64,000 nt of DNA, from NCBI RefSeq assembly GCF_900580865.1, contig NZ_UTBZ01000099.1, positions 313,921 to 377,920 of the forward strand, written 5' to 3'. This stretch comes from Pseudomonas viridiflava. GTDB lineage: Bacteria > Pseudomonadota > Gammaproteobacteria > Pseudomonadales > Pseudomonadaceae. The translations under genes were made by a program, and so were the position numbers. How positions within the stretch are numbered: the stretch's first letter is position 1; each line of letters begins with the position of its first letter. Of this stretch, positions 7,594 through 17,249 are shown in pieces. A model generated the notes under the pieces. That model saw only the letters and a list, made by a program, of their open reading frames with translations, had not been told where the DNA came from and did no database searches.

Positions 7594-8918
7594 ACCACGA
7601 ACTCAGTGTGCTGATCGTCGAAGACGACCCCCATGTGCTGCTCGGCTGCCAACAGGCGCTGACCCTCGAAGACATTCCCTGCGTCGGCGTCGGCAGTGCC
7701 GAGGAGGCACTGGAGCGCGTCGGCGACAACTTTGCCGGCATCGTCATCAGCGACATTCGCTTGCCGGGCATCGATGGCCTGGAACTGCTGACCCGCCTCA
7801 AGCAACGTGATCGCAGCCTGCCGGTGGTGTTGATCACCGGCCACGGCGACATTTCCATGGCCGTTGGCGCGATGCAGAAAGGCGCTTACGACTTCATGGA
7901 GAAACCGTTCTCGCCGGAGCGTCTGGTCGACGTTGCACGGCGGGCGCTGGAGCAACGCAGCCTCGCCCGTGAAGTGTCGTCGCTGCGTCGGCAACTGGCC
8001 GAACGTGATTCGCTCGAAGGACGCATCATCGGTCGCTCGCCGGCGATGCAGAACCTGCGCGAACTGATCGCCAACGTCGCCGACACCTCGGCCAACGTGT
8101 TGATCGAGGGCGAGACCGGCACCGGCAAAGAACTGGTCGCGCGTTGCCTTCACGATTTCAGTCGCCGCCACAGCAAACAATTCGTCGCGCTGAACTGCGG
8201 CGGTCTGCCGGAAAACCTGTTCGAAAGTGAAATCTTCGGCCACGAAGCCAATGCCTTTACCGGCGCGGGCAAACGCCGGATCGGCAAGATCGAACACGCC
8301 GACGGCGGCACGCTGTTCCTCGACGAAGTGGAAAGCATGCCACTGCCGTTGCAGATCAAACTTCTGCGCGTGTTGCAGGAACGCACCCTCGAACGCCTCG
8401 GCTCGAACCAGAGCGTGGCGGTGGATTGCCGAGTGATCGCGGCAACCAAATCCGACCTCGACGAATCGAGCAAGTCCGGCGAATTCCGCAGCGACTTGTA
8501 CTACCGCCTCAACGTGGTGACGCTGGAATTGCCACCCTTGCGCGAGCGCCGCGAAGACATCCTGCAATTGTTCGAACACTTCACCCAACAGTCGGCCCTG
8601 CGCTTTGATCGCGCGTTGCCGGAGCTGGACAACCAGACCTTATCGAACCTGATGAGTCACGACTGGCCGGGCAACGTGCGTGAACTGCGCAACGTCGCCG
8701 AACGCTTCGCCCTCGGCTTGCCAGCGTTCAAAAAGACTGGTGCCAGCAGTGGCGGACAAGGCCTGGCGTTCGCCGAAGCGGTGGAAGCCTTTGAACGCAA
8801 CCTGCTCAGCGATGCCCTGCAACGCAGTGGCGGCAACCTGACTCAGGCCAGCCTGGAATTGGGCATGGCCAAGACCACGCTGTTCGACAAAGTGAAAAAG
8901 TACGGGTTGAGCCACTGA
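7590..8918 (+). CDS. aauR: Sigma-54-dependent response regulator of acidic amino-acid uptake
   Basis: DctD/NtrC-type activator, 442 residues. The receiver domain has the phospho-acceptor D55 in VISDIRLPG. A central AAA+ domain has Walker A GETGTGKE and the sigma-54-contact loop, and a C-terminal Fis-type helix-turn-helix follows (GGNLTQASLELGMAKTTLFDKVKKYG). The contact loop reads NAFTGA (N221-A226) instead of GAFTGA; the phenylalanine and threonine are kept. The matching TTCGG-N4-CCGAA boxes and -24/-12 promoter upstream of aatJ make that operon its obvious target. It overlaps both aauS and glpM. Confidence 0.92.
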   Translation: MNHELSVLIVEDDPHVLLGCQQALTLEDIPCVGVGSAEEALERVGDNFAGIVISDIRLPGIDGLELLTRLKQRDRSLPVVLITGHGDISMAVGAMQKGAYDFMEKPFSPERLVDVARRALEQRSLAREVSSLRRQLAERDSLEGRIIGRSPAMQNLRELIANVADTSANVLIEGETGTGKELVARCLHDFSRRHSKQFVALNCGGLPENLFESEIFGHEANAFTGAGKRRIGKIEHADGGTLFLDEVESMPLPLQIKLLRVLQERTLERLGSNQSVAVDCRVIAATKSDLDESSKSGEFRSDLYYRLNVVTLELPPLRERREDILQLFEHFTQQSALRFDRALPELDNQTLSNLMSHDWPGNVRELRNVAERFALGLPAFKKTGASSGGQGLAFAEAVEAFERNLLSDALQRSGGNLTQASLELGMAKTTLFDKVKKYGLSH

Positions 8919-9256
8919 TGGATCTGTTTTTCAAAGCCCTGTTGGGCGCCGCGGTAGTACTGATCATCGCGGCGCTGTCGAAAACCAGAAACTACTACAT
9001 CGCCGGATTGGTGCCACTGTTTCCGACGTTTGCGCTGATTGCGCATTACATCGTCGGCAAGGGGCGTTCGATTGATGATCTGAAGACCACGATCGTGTTC
9101 GGGATGTGGTCGATCATTCCGTACTTTGTGTATCTGGCGACGTTGTATGTGATGGTCGATCGGCTGCGGCTGGAGGCTTCGCTGGCGGTGGCGGCGGTGG
9201 CGTGGTTGATGGCTGCTACGGTGTTGGTGACGGTTTGGGTTCGGTTGCACAGCTGA
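8918..9256 (+). CDS. glpM: GlpM family membrane protein
   Basis: Small hydrophobic protein, 112 residues, with about four membrane segments (LFFKALLGAAVVLIIAAL, YYIAGLVPLFPTFALIAHYI, and two more near the C-terminus). It is recognisable as GlpM, which in P. aeruginosa is encoded near glpD and has been linked to alginate production; its biochemical role is not established. Its ATG overlaps the aauR stop (TGATG). The gene is followed by a CCCTCACCC-type element that separates it from the convergent dsbA-like gene. Confidence 0.85.
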   Translation: MDLFFKALLGAAVVLIIAALSKTRNYYIAGLVPLFPTFALIAHYIVGKGRSIDDLKTTIVFGMWSIIPYFVYLATLYVMVDRLRLEASLAVAAVAWLMAATVLVTVWVRLHS

Positions 9257-9453
9257 CCCTCACCCCAGCCCTCTCCCAGAGGGAGAGGGGGCCGACCAAG
9301 GTGTCTTGCGTCTGACATTGACCTGAAAGATCCAGTTGATTATGGATTCAGCGAAGCACGTTCAGGTCGGAGCAGTAATCCAGCATCCCCCATTCAGTCC
9401 CCTCTCCCTCTGGGCGGTCCGACGTTTCGGGAGGGTTAGGGTGAGGGGCTTTT
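9257..9453. repeat. CCCTCACCC-type intergenic element, copy 2
   Basis: Inverted ends (CCCTCACCCCAGCCCTCTCC on the left and GGGAGGGTTAGGGTGAGGGG on the right) bracket about 150 bases. The body is homologous to copy 5 at 57940-58118 (shared GACCTGAAAGAT and GATTATGGATTC stretches). The right hairpin carries the reverse complement of the 19-base insert (9413-9431). It fills the gap between convergent glpM and the DsbA-like gene, so it may terminate both transcripts. Confidence 0.75.
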
Positions 9454-9459
9454 TGCTCT

Positions 9460-10125
9460 TCAGTTGACGGTTCCGCCACGCGCGTCAGCCATGATCTGCC
9501 GAATCGCCCCGACAAACGTTTCCACCGGCTGCCCGCCCGTCACCGCATACTGCCCGTTGAATACCACGGTCGGCACCGAACTCACCCCGCGTTGCAACCA
9601 CAACTGCTCTTCTTCGCGCACCTCATTGGCAAACTCATCGGACGCCAGAATCGCTTCTGCACGCTGACGATCCAGCCCGACACTTTCAGCAATCTGCACC
9701 AGTTGCCGATGATCCGACGGATTGCCGCCATCACTGAAGTACGCCTTGAACAGCGCCTCTTTCAACGGCAACTGCAAACCCTCGAGCCCGGCCCAGTGCA
9801 GCAAGCGGTGCGCATCGAAAGTGTTGTAGATGCGACTGTTGCCATCCGTGCGAAAGGCGAAACCAAGCTCGGCACCACGGGCGCGGATTGCTTCGCGGTT
9901 CTTCTGCGACTGCTCCGGGGTCGAGCCGTATTTCTCTTGAATGTGCTCGGCGATGTTCTGCCCGTCGGCGGCCATTTTCGGATTGAGCTCGAACGGCTGA
10001 AAACGGATCTCGGCCTGCACTTCGTTGCGCAGAATTTCCAGTGCCTCTAACAGGCCATACAAACCGACGACGCACCAAGGGCAGGAAACGTCGCTGACAA
10101 AGTCGATTTTCAGAGCAGAACTCAT
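9460..10125 (-). CDS. DsbA family oxidoreductase (FrnE-like)
   Basis: Thioredoxin-fold protein, 221 residues, with the redox motif CPWC (C15, C18) and the helical insertion typical of FrnE/2-hydroxychromene-2-carboxylate isomerase relatives. The cis-proline stretch SSVPTVVFNGQYAVTGGQ is near the C-terminus. No signal peptide is visible, so it is likely cytoplasmic. The ATG at 10125 (MSSALKIDF) is chosen over the longer frame from 10227. The family normally begins here, GAGG lies just upstream, and the extra 34 residues would run into a REP palindrome. The substrate is unknown. Confidence 0.88.
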   Translation of the reverse strand: MSSALKIDFVSDVSCPWCVVGLYGLLEALEILRNEVQAEIRFQPFELNPKMAADGQNIAEHIQEKYGSTPEQSQKNREAIRARGAELGFAFRTDGNSRIYNTFDAHRLLHWAGLEGLQLPLKEALFKAYFSDGGNPSDHRQLVQIAESVGLDRQRAEAILASDEFANEVREEEQLWLQRGVSSVPTVVFNGQYAVTGGQPVETFVGAIRQIMADARGGTVN

Positions 10126-10206
10126 CACACACCTCGCGGGGGGAAATCGTGCGGGAAAGTTTGCACGATACACCTGCTTCAGCTTTTTGGTGACCATAGC
10201 GGCCCC

Positions 10207-10269
10207 TTCGCGAGAAGGCTCGCTCACTCTTGGAGTGCGTTCCCCAGTGGGAGCGAGCCTGCTCGCGAA
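10207..10269. repeat. Imperfect REP pair B
   Basis: Two inverted REP-type units (CTTCGCGAGAAGGCTCGCTC and GGGAGCGAGCCTGCTCGCGA) with a shorter, diverged spacer. They lie between the hydrolase stop and the start of the downstream DsbA-like gene. Confidence 0.7.
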
Positions 10270-10300
10270 GAAGCCCGCTCAGACAACACAAATACCTCGG

Positions 10301-11335
10301 TTACAGCAGATTCCCACCCACCACTGGCTCAATCTGCGCCCAATGCGAGGTGTCTTCACGATGCGCCTGCAAATACGGCAGCACCGCCGCCAGTAACGGT
10401 TCCTTGAACGCCTCCTGAAAGCGATGCGCCAACCCCGGAATCAGCTTCAACTGACTACCGCGAATATGCGCCGCCAGATGCACGCCGTGCATCACTGGCA
10501 ACAACGGGTCGGCTGTGCCATGCACCACCAGCGTCGGCAGCCGTAACTGGTTGAGTAACGCCACCCGACTCGGCTCGGCCAGAATCGCCATGATCTGCCG
10601 TTTCACACCTTCGGGGTTGAACGCACGGTCATACGACAGCGCCGCCTGATGCAGCAAGGCTTGCCGGTCATCGGTGACCGCCTGGCTGCCCAGCGCGGCC
10701 AGCAGATCGGCCTGCTGTTCCAGTGCCACCTGACGATTCGGCGCACCGCGTCGCGACAGCAACTGCACCAGCGCCGCACTCGGTGCCGGCAAACCTTCAG
10801 CGCCTGAGGTGGTCATGATCAAGGTCAGGCTCTCGACCCGCTGTGGCGCCATCGCTGCCATGTGCTGGGCAATCATCCCGCCCATGCTCGCGCCCAGTAC
10901 GTGGAATTGTTCGACGTGCAACGCATCCATCAACCCCAGCGCATCGTCCGCCATGTCGGTCAGGCTGTACGGTGCTGCCACTGGCAGACCGAGCTTGTAA
11001 CGCAGTACTTCGAAGGTCAGATTGGCTTCAGCCGGTGCCTGACGCCAGGTCGACAGGCCGACATCGCGGTTGTCGTAGCGAATCACCCGAAAACCCTGCT
11101 GACATAACGCGACCACCACTTCGTCCGGCCAGTGAATCAACTGTCCACCCAGACCCATGACCAGCAATAACGCCGGATCCGACGCGCGCCCGATGCTCTG
11201 ATAAGCCAGGCTTACCTGCGGCAGGTCGGCATGCTCGGTCGGCACATTCACATCGCAGCGCGCCGCCGCCCATGCCGACGATCCGAAAAAAATCGCGGCC
11301 AACAAAGCCGCGACAGATAGAAAACCCTTAGCCAT
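10301..11335 (-). CDS. Alpha/beta hydrolase with signal peptide
   Basis: Probable periplasmic or secreted esterase-like alpha/beta hydrolase, 344 residues from the ATG at 11335. The N-terminus (MAKGFLSVAALLAAIFFGSSAWA) is a clear signal peptide. The nucleophile elbow GASMGG, an oxyanion region LLLVMGLGGQL, an acid in LVVHGTADPLLP and a late histidine in LIPGLAHRF supply a plausible Ser-Asp-His triad. An in-frame extension to 11479 lacks a signal peptide at its start and is not favoured. The substrate cannot be inferred. It is divergent from the giant toxin-like gene. Confidence 0.85.
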   Translation of the reverse strand: MAKGFLSVAALLAAIFFGSSAWAAARCDVNVPTEHADLPQVSLAYQSIGRASDPALLLVMGLGGQLIHWPDEVVVALCQQGFRVIRYDNRDVGLSTWRQAPAEANLTFEVLRYKLGLPVAAPYSLTDMADDALGLMDALHVEQFHVLGASMGGMIAQHMAAMAPQRVESLTLIMTTSGAEGLPAPSAALVQLLSRRGAPNRQVALEQQADLLAALGSQAVTDDRQALLHQAALSYDRAFNPEGVKRQIMAILAEPSRVALLNQLRLPTLVVHGTADPLLPVMHGVHLAAHIRGSQLKLIPGLAHRFQEAFKEPLLAAVLPYLQAHREDTSHWAQIEPVVGGNLL

Positions 11336-11441
11336 GAAAAACACCGAAACGCAGAACCCCAGTAGAGCGCGAGTCTGATGAAGTTTGTACAAGCGCGCTG
11401 CCACACTTCCATGACAGTTTGATGAAGAGTGCCGAGCGGTC

Positions 11442-14400
11442 ATGACCGTTTGTTGCAAACAATATCTATGTACCGCCATCGCCTTGCGCGATTTCTCTTC
11501 AATGACGCGCTCAGGGACGGATTCCCCGCCCCGCCATGCGAGTCATGCCACCATGCCCGATCGCCTTCTTCTGGATGAACTCTCCGCACCGTCACCGTTG
11601 CCCGAGACCGTCGAGCACCTGCCACAAACGATTGATGACAGCCTGTTGCAACAGGCCAGCCAACGCTGGCGCGCCAGCCGTGAGGGTTTGCGCGAATTGT
11701 TTGCCGCCAGCCCCGCTCTGCGTGACACGGTCAATGAGTTACTGCGACAAGAACTGCAACTGGACGGTGAAAAAACCGGATTGCGCTTTGCTGCCACCGA
11801 TGACGAACCGGAACATATCGTCAGCCTCACCGATGCCTGCGCCTTTGTCGTTCAACAACCGACGCTGGAGACCGACCTGGATCAGCGTTGTGACCTCACG
11901 GGTATCGGTGCAGATCATCCGATGTACGCCCTCACTCCCCTGCAACTCCTTGAAAAGCTCAAATCGCTCGACCCACGCAAAAGTCACGAGGCTCGCTGGG
12001 CCGCGTTCTGGGAGGCGCGCGCGCCGCGCAGCCCTGTGTCACGGCGTACCCGCGCCACGCAGCTTTACCGGGCGCATTTCGAAGCCACCGCGCACACCGC
12101 CCTCGCCCACCGGATCATCACCGCCGCACACTACAAAACGCTGCAGCAGATCATCGATTCAGGTCCTGGCGCGCTGACAGTCGATGATCAACCCATCCAC
12201 ACGGAAAAGCTCGCACTGGTGCTGAGCAACGACAGCAAAGTCAAACTCCCCGGTGCGTGGGTCGTCAGCGTCGGCGATTTGGCCACGGCTGCGCCGTTGC
12301 TCTATCTGCCAGGCAATTCCACGTCGATTCAGGCCTTCGACACGCGTGCAGAAATGCACACATGGCTGGCCCGTCAGGTACAGATCCCCACTGGATTGCC
12401 CAGGGAGATCCTGCGCGCTGATTACAGCGCAGCGCTCGACCCGATGGCCACTGGAGCAAGCGATCTGTTCGCCGACCGCCACCACGCGCAGCTCGATGCC
12501 TTGAGCAATACCAATAAAGACAAGCCCGGGATCAGAGCGCACGGCGCACGATCACTGGTGCATGTCGACCTGATCGATCATCAGCGCAGCAGCGCGATCA
12601 TCGTGGCCGCCCCGCCAAAACCGCTCGCGCCCAACAGTGACATCGAGACGGAGGAGAAACCGCTGTTCGGCAGCCTGTCGGCCGGTATTCCACTGGCAAT
12701 ACGACAAGCGGCGCTCAAACGCCAACGCGAGGCGCTCGAAGGCTTGCAGCGCAACGACGGTGACGGCTCTGGATATCGAGAGTGCAAGGAAGCCCTCAAA
12801 GCACTGGAGACCGCCGAACAAGCCAGCGAGACCGCCGCCACATCGCTGCTTTACCGCGACAGTGTTCTCGACGTGAGCGCTTTCAACACAGCGTTCGAGA
12901 CCTTGCGTCAGGCGCACCGGGACGGTTTGTATGCCGAAGGCAGACTGCAAGCGGCGCTGGGCCAACTCGACAGCGCCGAACACGCGCTGCTCAAAGCCGT
13001 GCTGGACAGCCCCGTCGCGGCTGAACGCGACGCCGATTTCACGGCGGCCAGCCTGACGTTGGCCCTCACCGAAACGAAGGACGGGATCATTACGACGCAG
13101 AGCGAACCGCTCAAAGGCGCGCTGGTGATCGGGCGCCAAGCAGCACTCTCGAACAGGGCATCGACTGCCAGCCTGATGCTCTACTGGCCAGGCACCGGCG
13201 GCGGCCTGCAACGCTTTGCCGATCGCCAGACACTGGAGCGCGAGGTGTTCAGGATTGCGGACCATGACAGCGACCTGACCCTGCAACTGAGCCCCATCAA
13301 CGCAGACCCCTTGCATCACTGCCTCAATGAGCTGGTTGCCGACTTCGAAGCAAAAGCCGGACTGCTGCGCGGTAAACCCGAACAGGCTGATGCGCTGGAA
13401 ATTCTGCGCCAGGGCTGCCTCGCCCATGTGCAGGTTCCGGTGCATGCCGCCAGAAGCCTGGCCTTCGCTCACCTGCTGGAGCAGGAACGCAGCGGCACTC
13501 TCGCCGGTCATCTGCCGGACTGGCTGATCAAACTCAAGACGAACGAGCGTAGCGGGCTGAAACAGAACATCGAGGCGTACATCGCGGCGATGCGCGAAAG
13601 CCATACCCTCATGACCCTCGCGCTGGAACCCCGGGACGACTTCACCCGCCGACACCTGCACGCCCGACTGCGCAAGGATTTTTCCCTTGAAGGGCATTTT
13701 TCGATACAAGTCGAGCTGCCCGACGCGACCAAAACCGAACAGATCCCTGAGTCGGGACCCGCTGGCAACCGCAAAACCACCGTCATTGTGCCGAGCAAAA
13801 CCCGCAGCAAAATGTCACTGGAGGACCTCGCCCAGCTCAACATCGACAACGTCCATTCAGTGCTCAATGACTCGCTGTCGCAGCGCCTGATTTTCCTGCG
13901 ACTGGAGGTCACCGCGACACTGAAAGAGGATCGCACTCGCCTGCTCAACGGCATCAACCTGACCTATCTGCGCAGGGTTCTGCCGGAGCTCGACCTGCCC
14001 AAGGCCTATGAGCAGAAAATCCACGACGCGTTCAGGGGCGCTGCCGGCGAGTCAGAATTTGTCAAACAACACCGCCGGGAAAGCCTGATCGAACCCTGGC
14101 GCCTGATGCTGAAAATACAAAGCGAAACGGCGCGTCTGCAAAAACACCTCAGCCATGATGAGGCCGCGCTGCTGAACACCGCCATCGATGCCGACACCGC
14201 AGAGGCGTGGCAAGCCAACGGCAAGCGCCTTGTGCTGTTGCCGGTGTCGCTGAAAGTCGGCGGCAAGGACACCCCCGGCGAAGGTCCGGTGACCCTGTCC
14301 GGCGTCAGCCTGATCGAAGAACAGCTCAGCGGCGTCACCCTGCTGTACCTGCCAGACAGCCACGACGGCCAGTTTTTGCGCCGTTACGACACACTCGAAG

Positions 14401-17108
14401 CGGCGCGCAAAGGGCTGTTCACCTTGTGCGGCAGTGACAAGTGGATCGAGTACCTGGCAGGCCGGGCTTTGCAGGGCAACGTCAGGGCGCATGTCAGTCG
14501 AATCGGTCAGGCCGTGGAAAAAAACTTCGATGCCATCATCGAAGTCGGTGTGCGCTGGCCGGCGAGCACTTCGCTGGCCGCGCATCTGCTTGATGCACAC
14601 ATGGGACGTTTGGTCGAAGCCCATCGCGGCACGTCGCGCTCCAACGATGAGCTGTTCTTCGAGCGCTACGCCCTGAAAGGCCCGCGCGCTTTCAACTACA
14701 TAAAAATGGCCTTGGGCATGGTGCCCTTCGTCGGCAGTGTGCTGGCCCTGTATCAGGCCTGGACTGCTGCTAATCAGGCCACCGCAGCGTTCTTGCGTGG
14801 CGATGTGGCAGACGGTCTGGCGGAAGTCGAGTCCATGCTGCTGTCGTTGATCGACGCCTTGATGGATCTGCTCCCGGGCGAAGCGGTAGCCTCGACCCTC
14901 GCGCGGACAACACGTGCGTTGACACAGGCTCGTCAGCTCCACGCGCTGCTCGGCAACATCGCGGCGCTGTACGGCAAGACGCGGCGTGAGGCCAGGCATA
15001 TCCTGGCGCGCTTCAAGCATTACGAATATGAAAAGCCGATTTCCCTGGCAGGTATAGAGCCCGGCAGCCACGGCCTGTACCGCGGGATCTACCGGCATGC
15101 CGACGGCAACTTCATCGAACGCCAGGGCCGCCTCTACCAAGTGGAGTTGAGCCGGGATTCGCGCAGCTGGCGCCTGTCTGGCAATTCGCGAAGAACCTAC
15201 AAGCAGCCGATCGCACTGGATGAAACCGGGCACTGGGACACCTGGTTTGGCGTCTACGGGACAACCCTTGAAGGTGGTCTGCCGGGAGGCGGCAATGTCG
15301 CCGGGCACCTGGTCGATTCACTGGCCCCTTACTGGCCGCCGGCGATTCGGCAGCGCTTGCCGCGCTGGCTGGTGGATCGTGACTTTCGCCGCCATCATCG
15401 ACTGACCGCCGCCGCTGACGATCTGGCTGACCAACTGCAGGCCAGAGGAGCACAAAGCGACCGGGTGCTCAACGCCTACCGCGAAGCTCCGGTAGCGAAT
15501 CGCCCGGCCATGTGGCCGGCTGTCGAAGCCGCTTGCATGGGTGATATCCAATTGGCCAAACAGCGTTATCAGACGTTGACCGAGTTGTCGGAGCTGACCC
15601 ATGGCAGAAAGCGCAGAGAGGTCATGAATATGCAAGGCAAGGCTGCCTGGCTATTGAGTGATCGCTATCGGCGACGCGCTGTGCACGCCTCGCACAACGT
15701 TCATTTCCTGACACTGAAGATCAATGTACTGAGGCAGGTACGCGACTCTCTGCCATACAACACCCTGGCCCGGCGCCTGAAGATCATGGAAGAGATACGT
15801 GTCTTGCGCATCGAGATCGTCAAACAGCTCGAGCATATGGAAGCGCTCAAAGAGCAGGTCAATCTCTGGTATCAACGCATGCTTGCGAAAGACCGGCCGA
15901 AGATCTCGGCGCTCGTCGACAACCTCAACACCACCCACAGCGATGCGAACCTGCTGTATCTGAAAACCTCTCAACGGCTGGAAATTGTCAAAAAGGCCGG
16001 CAGCCCGGACGACGCGTCGTGGCTCTATCTGCTGGAAATGGCAGAGCCCCTGCGCAGACACATCGATCGCGTTCTGTACGATCAGTACGACATGCCGAAC
16101 ATCATCGGCACGATCGCCGAACGTAACCGAATGCATCAAGAATGCGTCGACGCCAGCGTCGAGTTTCGTCGCGAAATGGCCTTCTGGACCGCCAGCTATC
16201 CGCAATTCTTCCATATGGAAGTGGTCGAGCCATTGCTCGAAGGCATTGACCGAATGGCCGCTCGGGCACGTGACAGCATCAACAAGCCGCCGGCGCCAAG
16301 GGTCGCAGGGCGACCGCTGCAGCGCGTGTTAATCACTGATGACAACCAATTGCGCCATGGCGTGGAGCAATGGGACAACGTGACCCAGACCCGTCGTTAT
16401 AAAAGCACCGGGCCTGGAGGCTATGAGGAAATCTATGAACAAGGCGCCGATGGTAAATTGCGCTTGTCCAACCCGCGCCCCCAAGTGGCCCGTTCGCCCA
16501 AAGGGTTGGGTCTGGCCACTCTGGTCACCGAGGCACAGCAACGTCTGGATGACGTGACAAACTACCGCGCCAAGGTTCAGAGAAACGCCAACGAGGGCAT
16601 GCTCCCCGTCAATCTGGAACACATGATGAAAGGTCGGGCGGGGGAACTGACCACCCGCGCCGAAGACATCACTGCAAAGTCGGCCCAGCACCCGATCATC
16701 CAGCGACTGCGCGACCAGGCAAGTGAACTGCTCGTCGAGGGTCGTGCCATCCGTACCCAGCGTTCATTGACCAGTCAAAAGCCTACCGACGGCATGCTGG
16801 ATGACCTCATCAATCAGAATGCGGTGGAGATCCGCAAAACTCGTCCGATCCAGCAACTGGCTGACCATCAAGGCCAAGCCAACTTCCTGCAGGAATATGA
16901 GGTGTGGAACCTCACGCAGGAGCCTGCGCAATTGCTCTGGTACGTGCATTTTCATTACCGCTCGGCGACCCGGCCTTTGCGCAAAATCGAAAGAGGCCAC
17001 CTGAAACTGCCACAGGATCGTTTTCTGACCCACGCTGACGATCCGACCTTGCTCGATTCCAGAATTACCGAGCAGTCGATTGTCCTGAGGCATTTCGAAG
17101 GCCTCTGA
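11442..17108 (+). CDS. Giant toxin-like protein, dermonecrotic-toxin/DUF6543-type
   Basis: Very large protein, up to 1888 residues, resembling the big Pseudomonas proteins annotated as dermonecrotic toxin domain (DUF6543) proteins. A long charged N-terminal region contains two similar halves with LVLSNDSK/ALVIGRQAAL and LLYLPGN/MLYWPGTG-like pairs. A hydrophobic helical stretch is near residues 1085-1155 (MALGMVPFVGSVLALYQAW). A Tyr/Gly-rich module follows (SHGLYRGIYRHADGNFIERQ, about 1207-1226). The C-terminal 600 residues are mostly helical, and I recognise no catalytic domain there. No signal peptide or clear ribosome binding site is visible; ATGs at 11502 and 11553 (MPDRLLLDEL) are equally possible starts. 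It sits between a hydrolase and metR, interrupting otherwise ordinary genes. Toxicity is inferred from family resemblance only. Confidence 0.8.
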   Translation: MTVCCKQYLCTAIALRDFSSMTRSGTDSPPRHASHATMPDRLLLDELSAPSPLPETVEHLPQTIDDSLLQQASQRWRASREGLRELFAASPALRDTVNELLRQELQLDGEKTGLRFAATDDEPEHIVSLTDACAFVVQQPTLETDLDQRCDLTGIGADHPMYALTPLQLLEKLKSLDPRKSHEARWAAFWEARAPRSPVSRRTRATQLYRAHFEATAHTALAHRIITAAHYKTLQQIIDSGPGALTVDDQPIHTEKLALVLSNDSKVKLPGAWVVSVGDLATAAPLLYLPGNSTSIQAFDTRAEMHTWLARQVQIPTGLPREILRADYSAALDPMATGASDLFADRHHAQLDALSNTNKDKPGIRAHGARSLVHVDLIDHQRSSAIIVAAPPKPLAPNSDIETEEKPLFGSLSAGIPLAIRQAALKRQREALEGLQRNDGDGSGYRECKEALKALETAEQASETAATSLLYRDSVLDVSAFNTAFETLRQAHRDGLYAEGRLQAALGQLDSAEHALLKAVLDSPVAAERDADFTAASLTLALTETKDGIITTQSEPLKGALVIGRQAALSNRASTASLMLYWPGTGGGLQRFADRQTLEREVFRIADHDSDLTLQLSPINADPLHHCLNELVADFEAKAGLLRGKPEQADALEILRQGCLAHVQVPVHAARSLAFAHLLEQERSGTLAGHLPDWLIKLKTNERSGLKQNIEAYIAAMRESHTLMTLALEPRDDFTRRHLHARLRKDFSLEGHFSIQVELPDATKTEQIPESGPAGNRKTTVIVPSKTRSKMSLEDLAQLNIDNVHSVLNDSLSQRLIFLRLEVTATLKEDRTRLLNGINLTYLRRVLPELDLPKAYEQKIHDAFRGAAGESEFVKQHRRESLIEPWRLMLKIQSETARLQKHLSHDEAALLNTAIDADTAEAWQANGKRLVLLPVSLKVGGKDTPGEGPVTLSGVSLIEEQLSGVTLLYLPDSHDGQFLRRYDTLEAARKGLFTLCGSDKWIEYLAGRALQGNVRAHVSRIGQAVEKNFDAIIEVGVRWPASTSLAAHLLDAHMGRLVEAHRGTSRSNDELFFERYALKGPRAFNYIKMALGMVPFVGSVLALYQAWTAANQATAAFLRGDVADGLAEVESMLLSLIDALMDLLPGEAVASTLARTTRALTQARQLHALLGNIAALYGKTRREARHILARFKHYEYEKPISLAGIEPGSHGLYRGIYRHADGNFIERQGRLYQVELSRDSRSWRLSGNSRRTYKQPIALDETGHWDTWFGVYGTTLEGGLPGGGNVAGHLVDSLAPYWPPAIRQRLPRWLVDRDFRRHHRLTAAADDLADQLQARGAQSDRVLNAYREAPVANRPAMWPAVEAACMGDIQLAKQRYQTLTELSELTHGRKRREVMNMQGKAAWLLSDRYRRRAVHASHNVHFLTLKINVLRQVRDSLPYNTLARRLKIMEEIRVLRIEIVKQLEHMEALKEQVNLWYQRMLAKDRPKISALVDNLNTTHSDANLLYLKTSQRLEIVKKAGSPDDASWLYLLEMAEPLRRHIDRVLYDQYDMPNIIGTIAERNRMHQECVDASVEFRREMAFWTASYPQFFHMEVVEPLLEGIDRMAARARDSINKPPAPRVAGRPLQRVLITDDNQLRHGVEQWDNVTQTRRYKSTGPGGYEEIYEQGADGKLRLSNPRPQVARSPKGLGLATLVTEAQQRLDDVTNYRAKVQRNANEGMLPVNLEHMMKGRAGELTTRAEDITAKSAQHPIIQRLRDQASELLVEGRAIRTQRSLTSQKPTDGMLDDLINQNAVEIRKTRPIQQLADHQGQANFLQEYEVWNLTQEPAQLLWYVHFHYRSATRPLRKIERGHLKLPQDRFLTHADDPTLLDSRITEQSIVLRHFEGL

Positions 17109-17123
17109 GAAGCGTCAGTCGAA

Positions 17124-17157
17124 GGAGAGCCGCCAAGCCACAACCTGGCGGCTCTCC
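17124..17157 (+). terminator. Hairpin after the giant toxin-like gene
   Basis: A perfect 12-bp stem, GGAGAGCCGCCA with TGGCGGCTCTCC, closes a ten-base loop 16 bases after the stop. There is no clear T run, so termination is plausible but not certain. Confidence 0.6.
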
Positions 17158-17249
17158 AGTAAAACAGGCAGCGCTGTCGACAGCCCGACCAACATGAGAC
17201 AAACTCACTGTTTTCGTCCTGATCACAAGTTTTCCTCATGGAGTCATCG

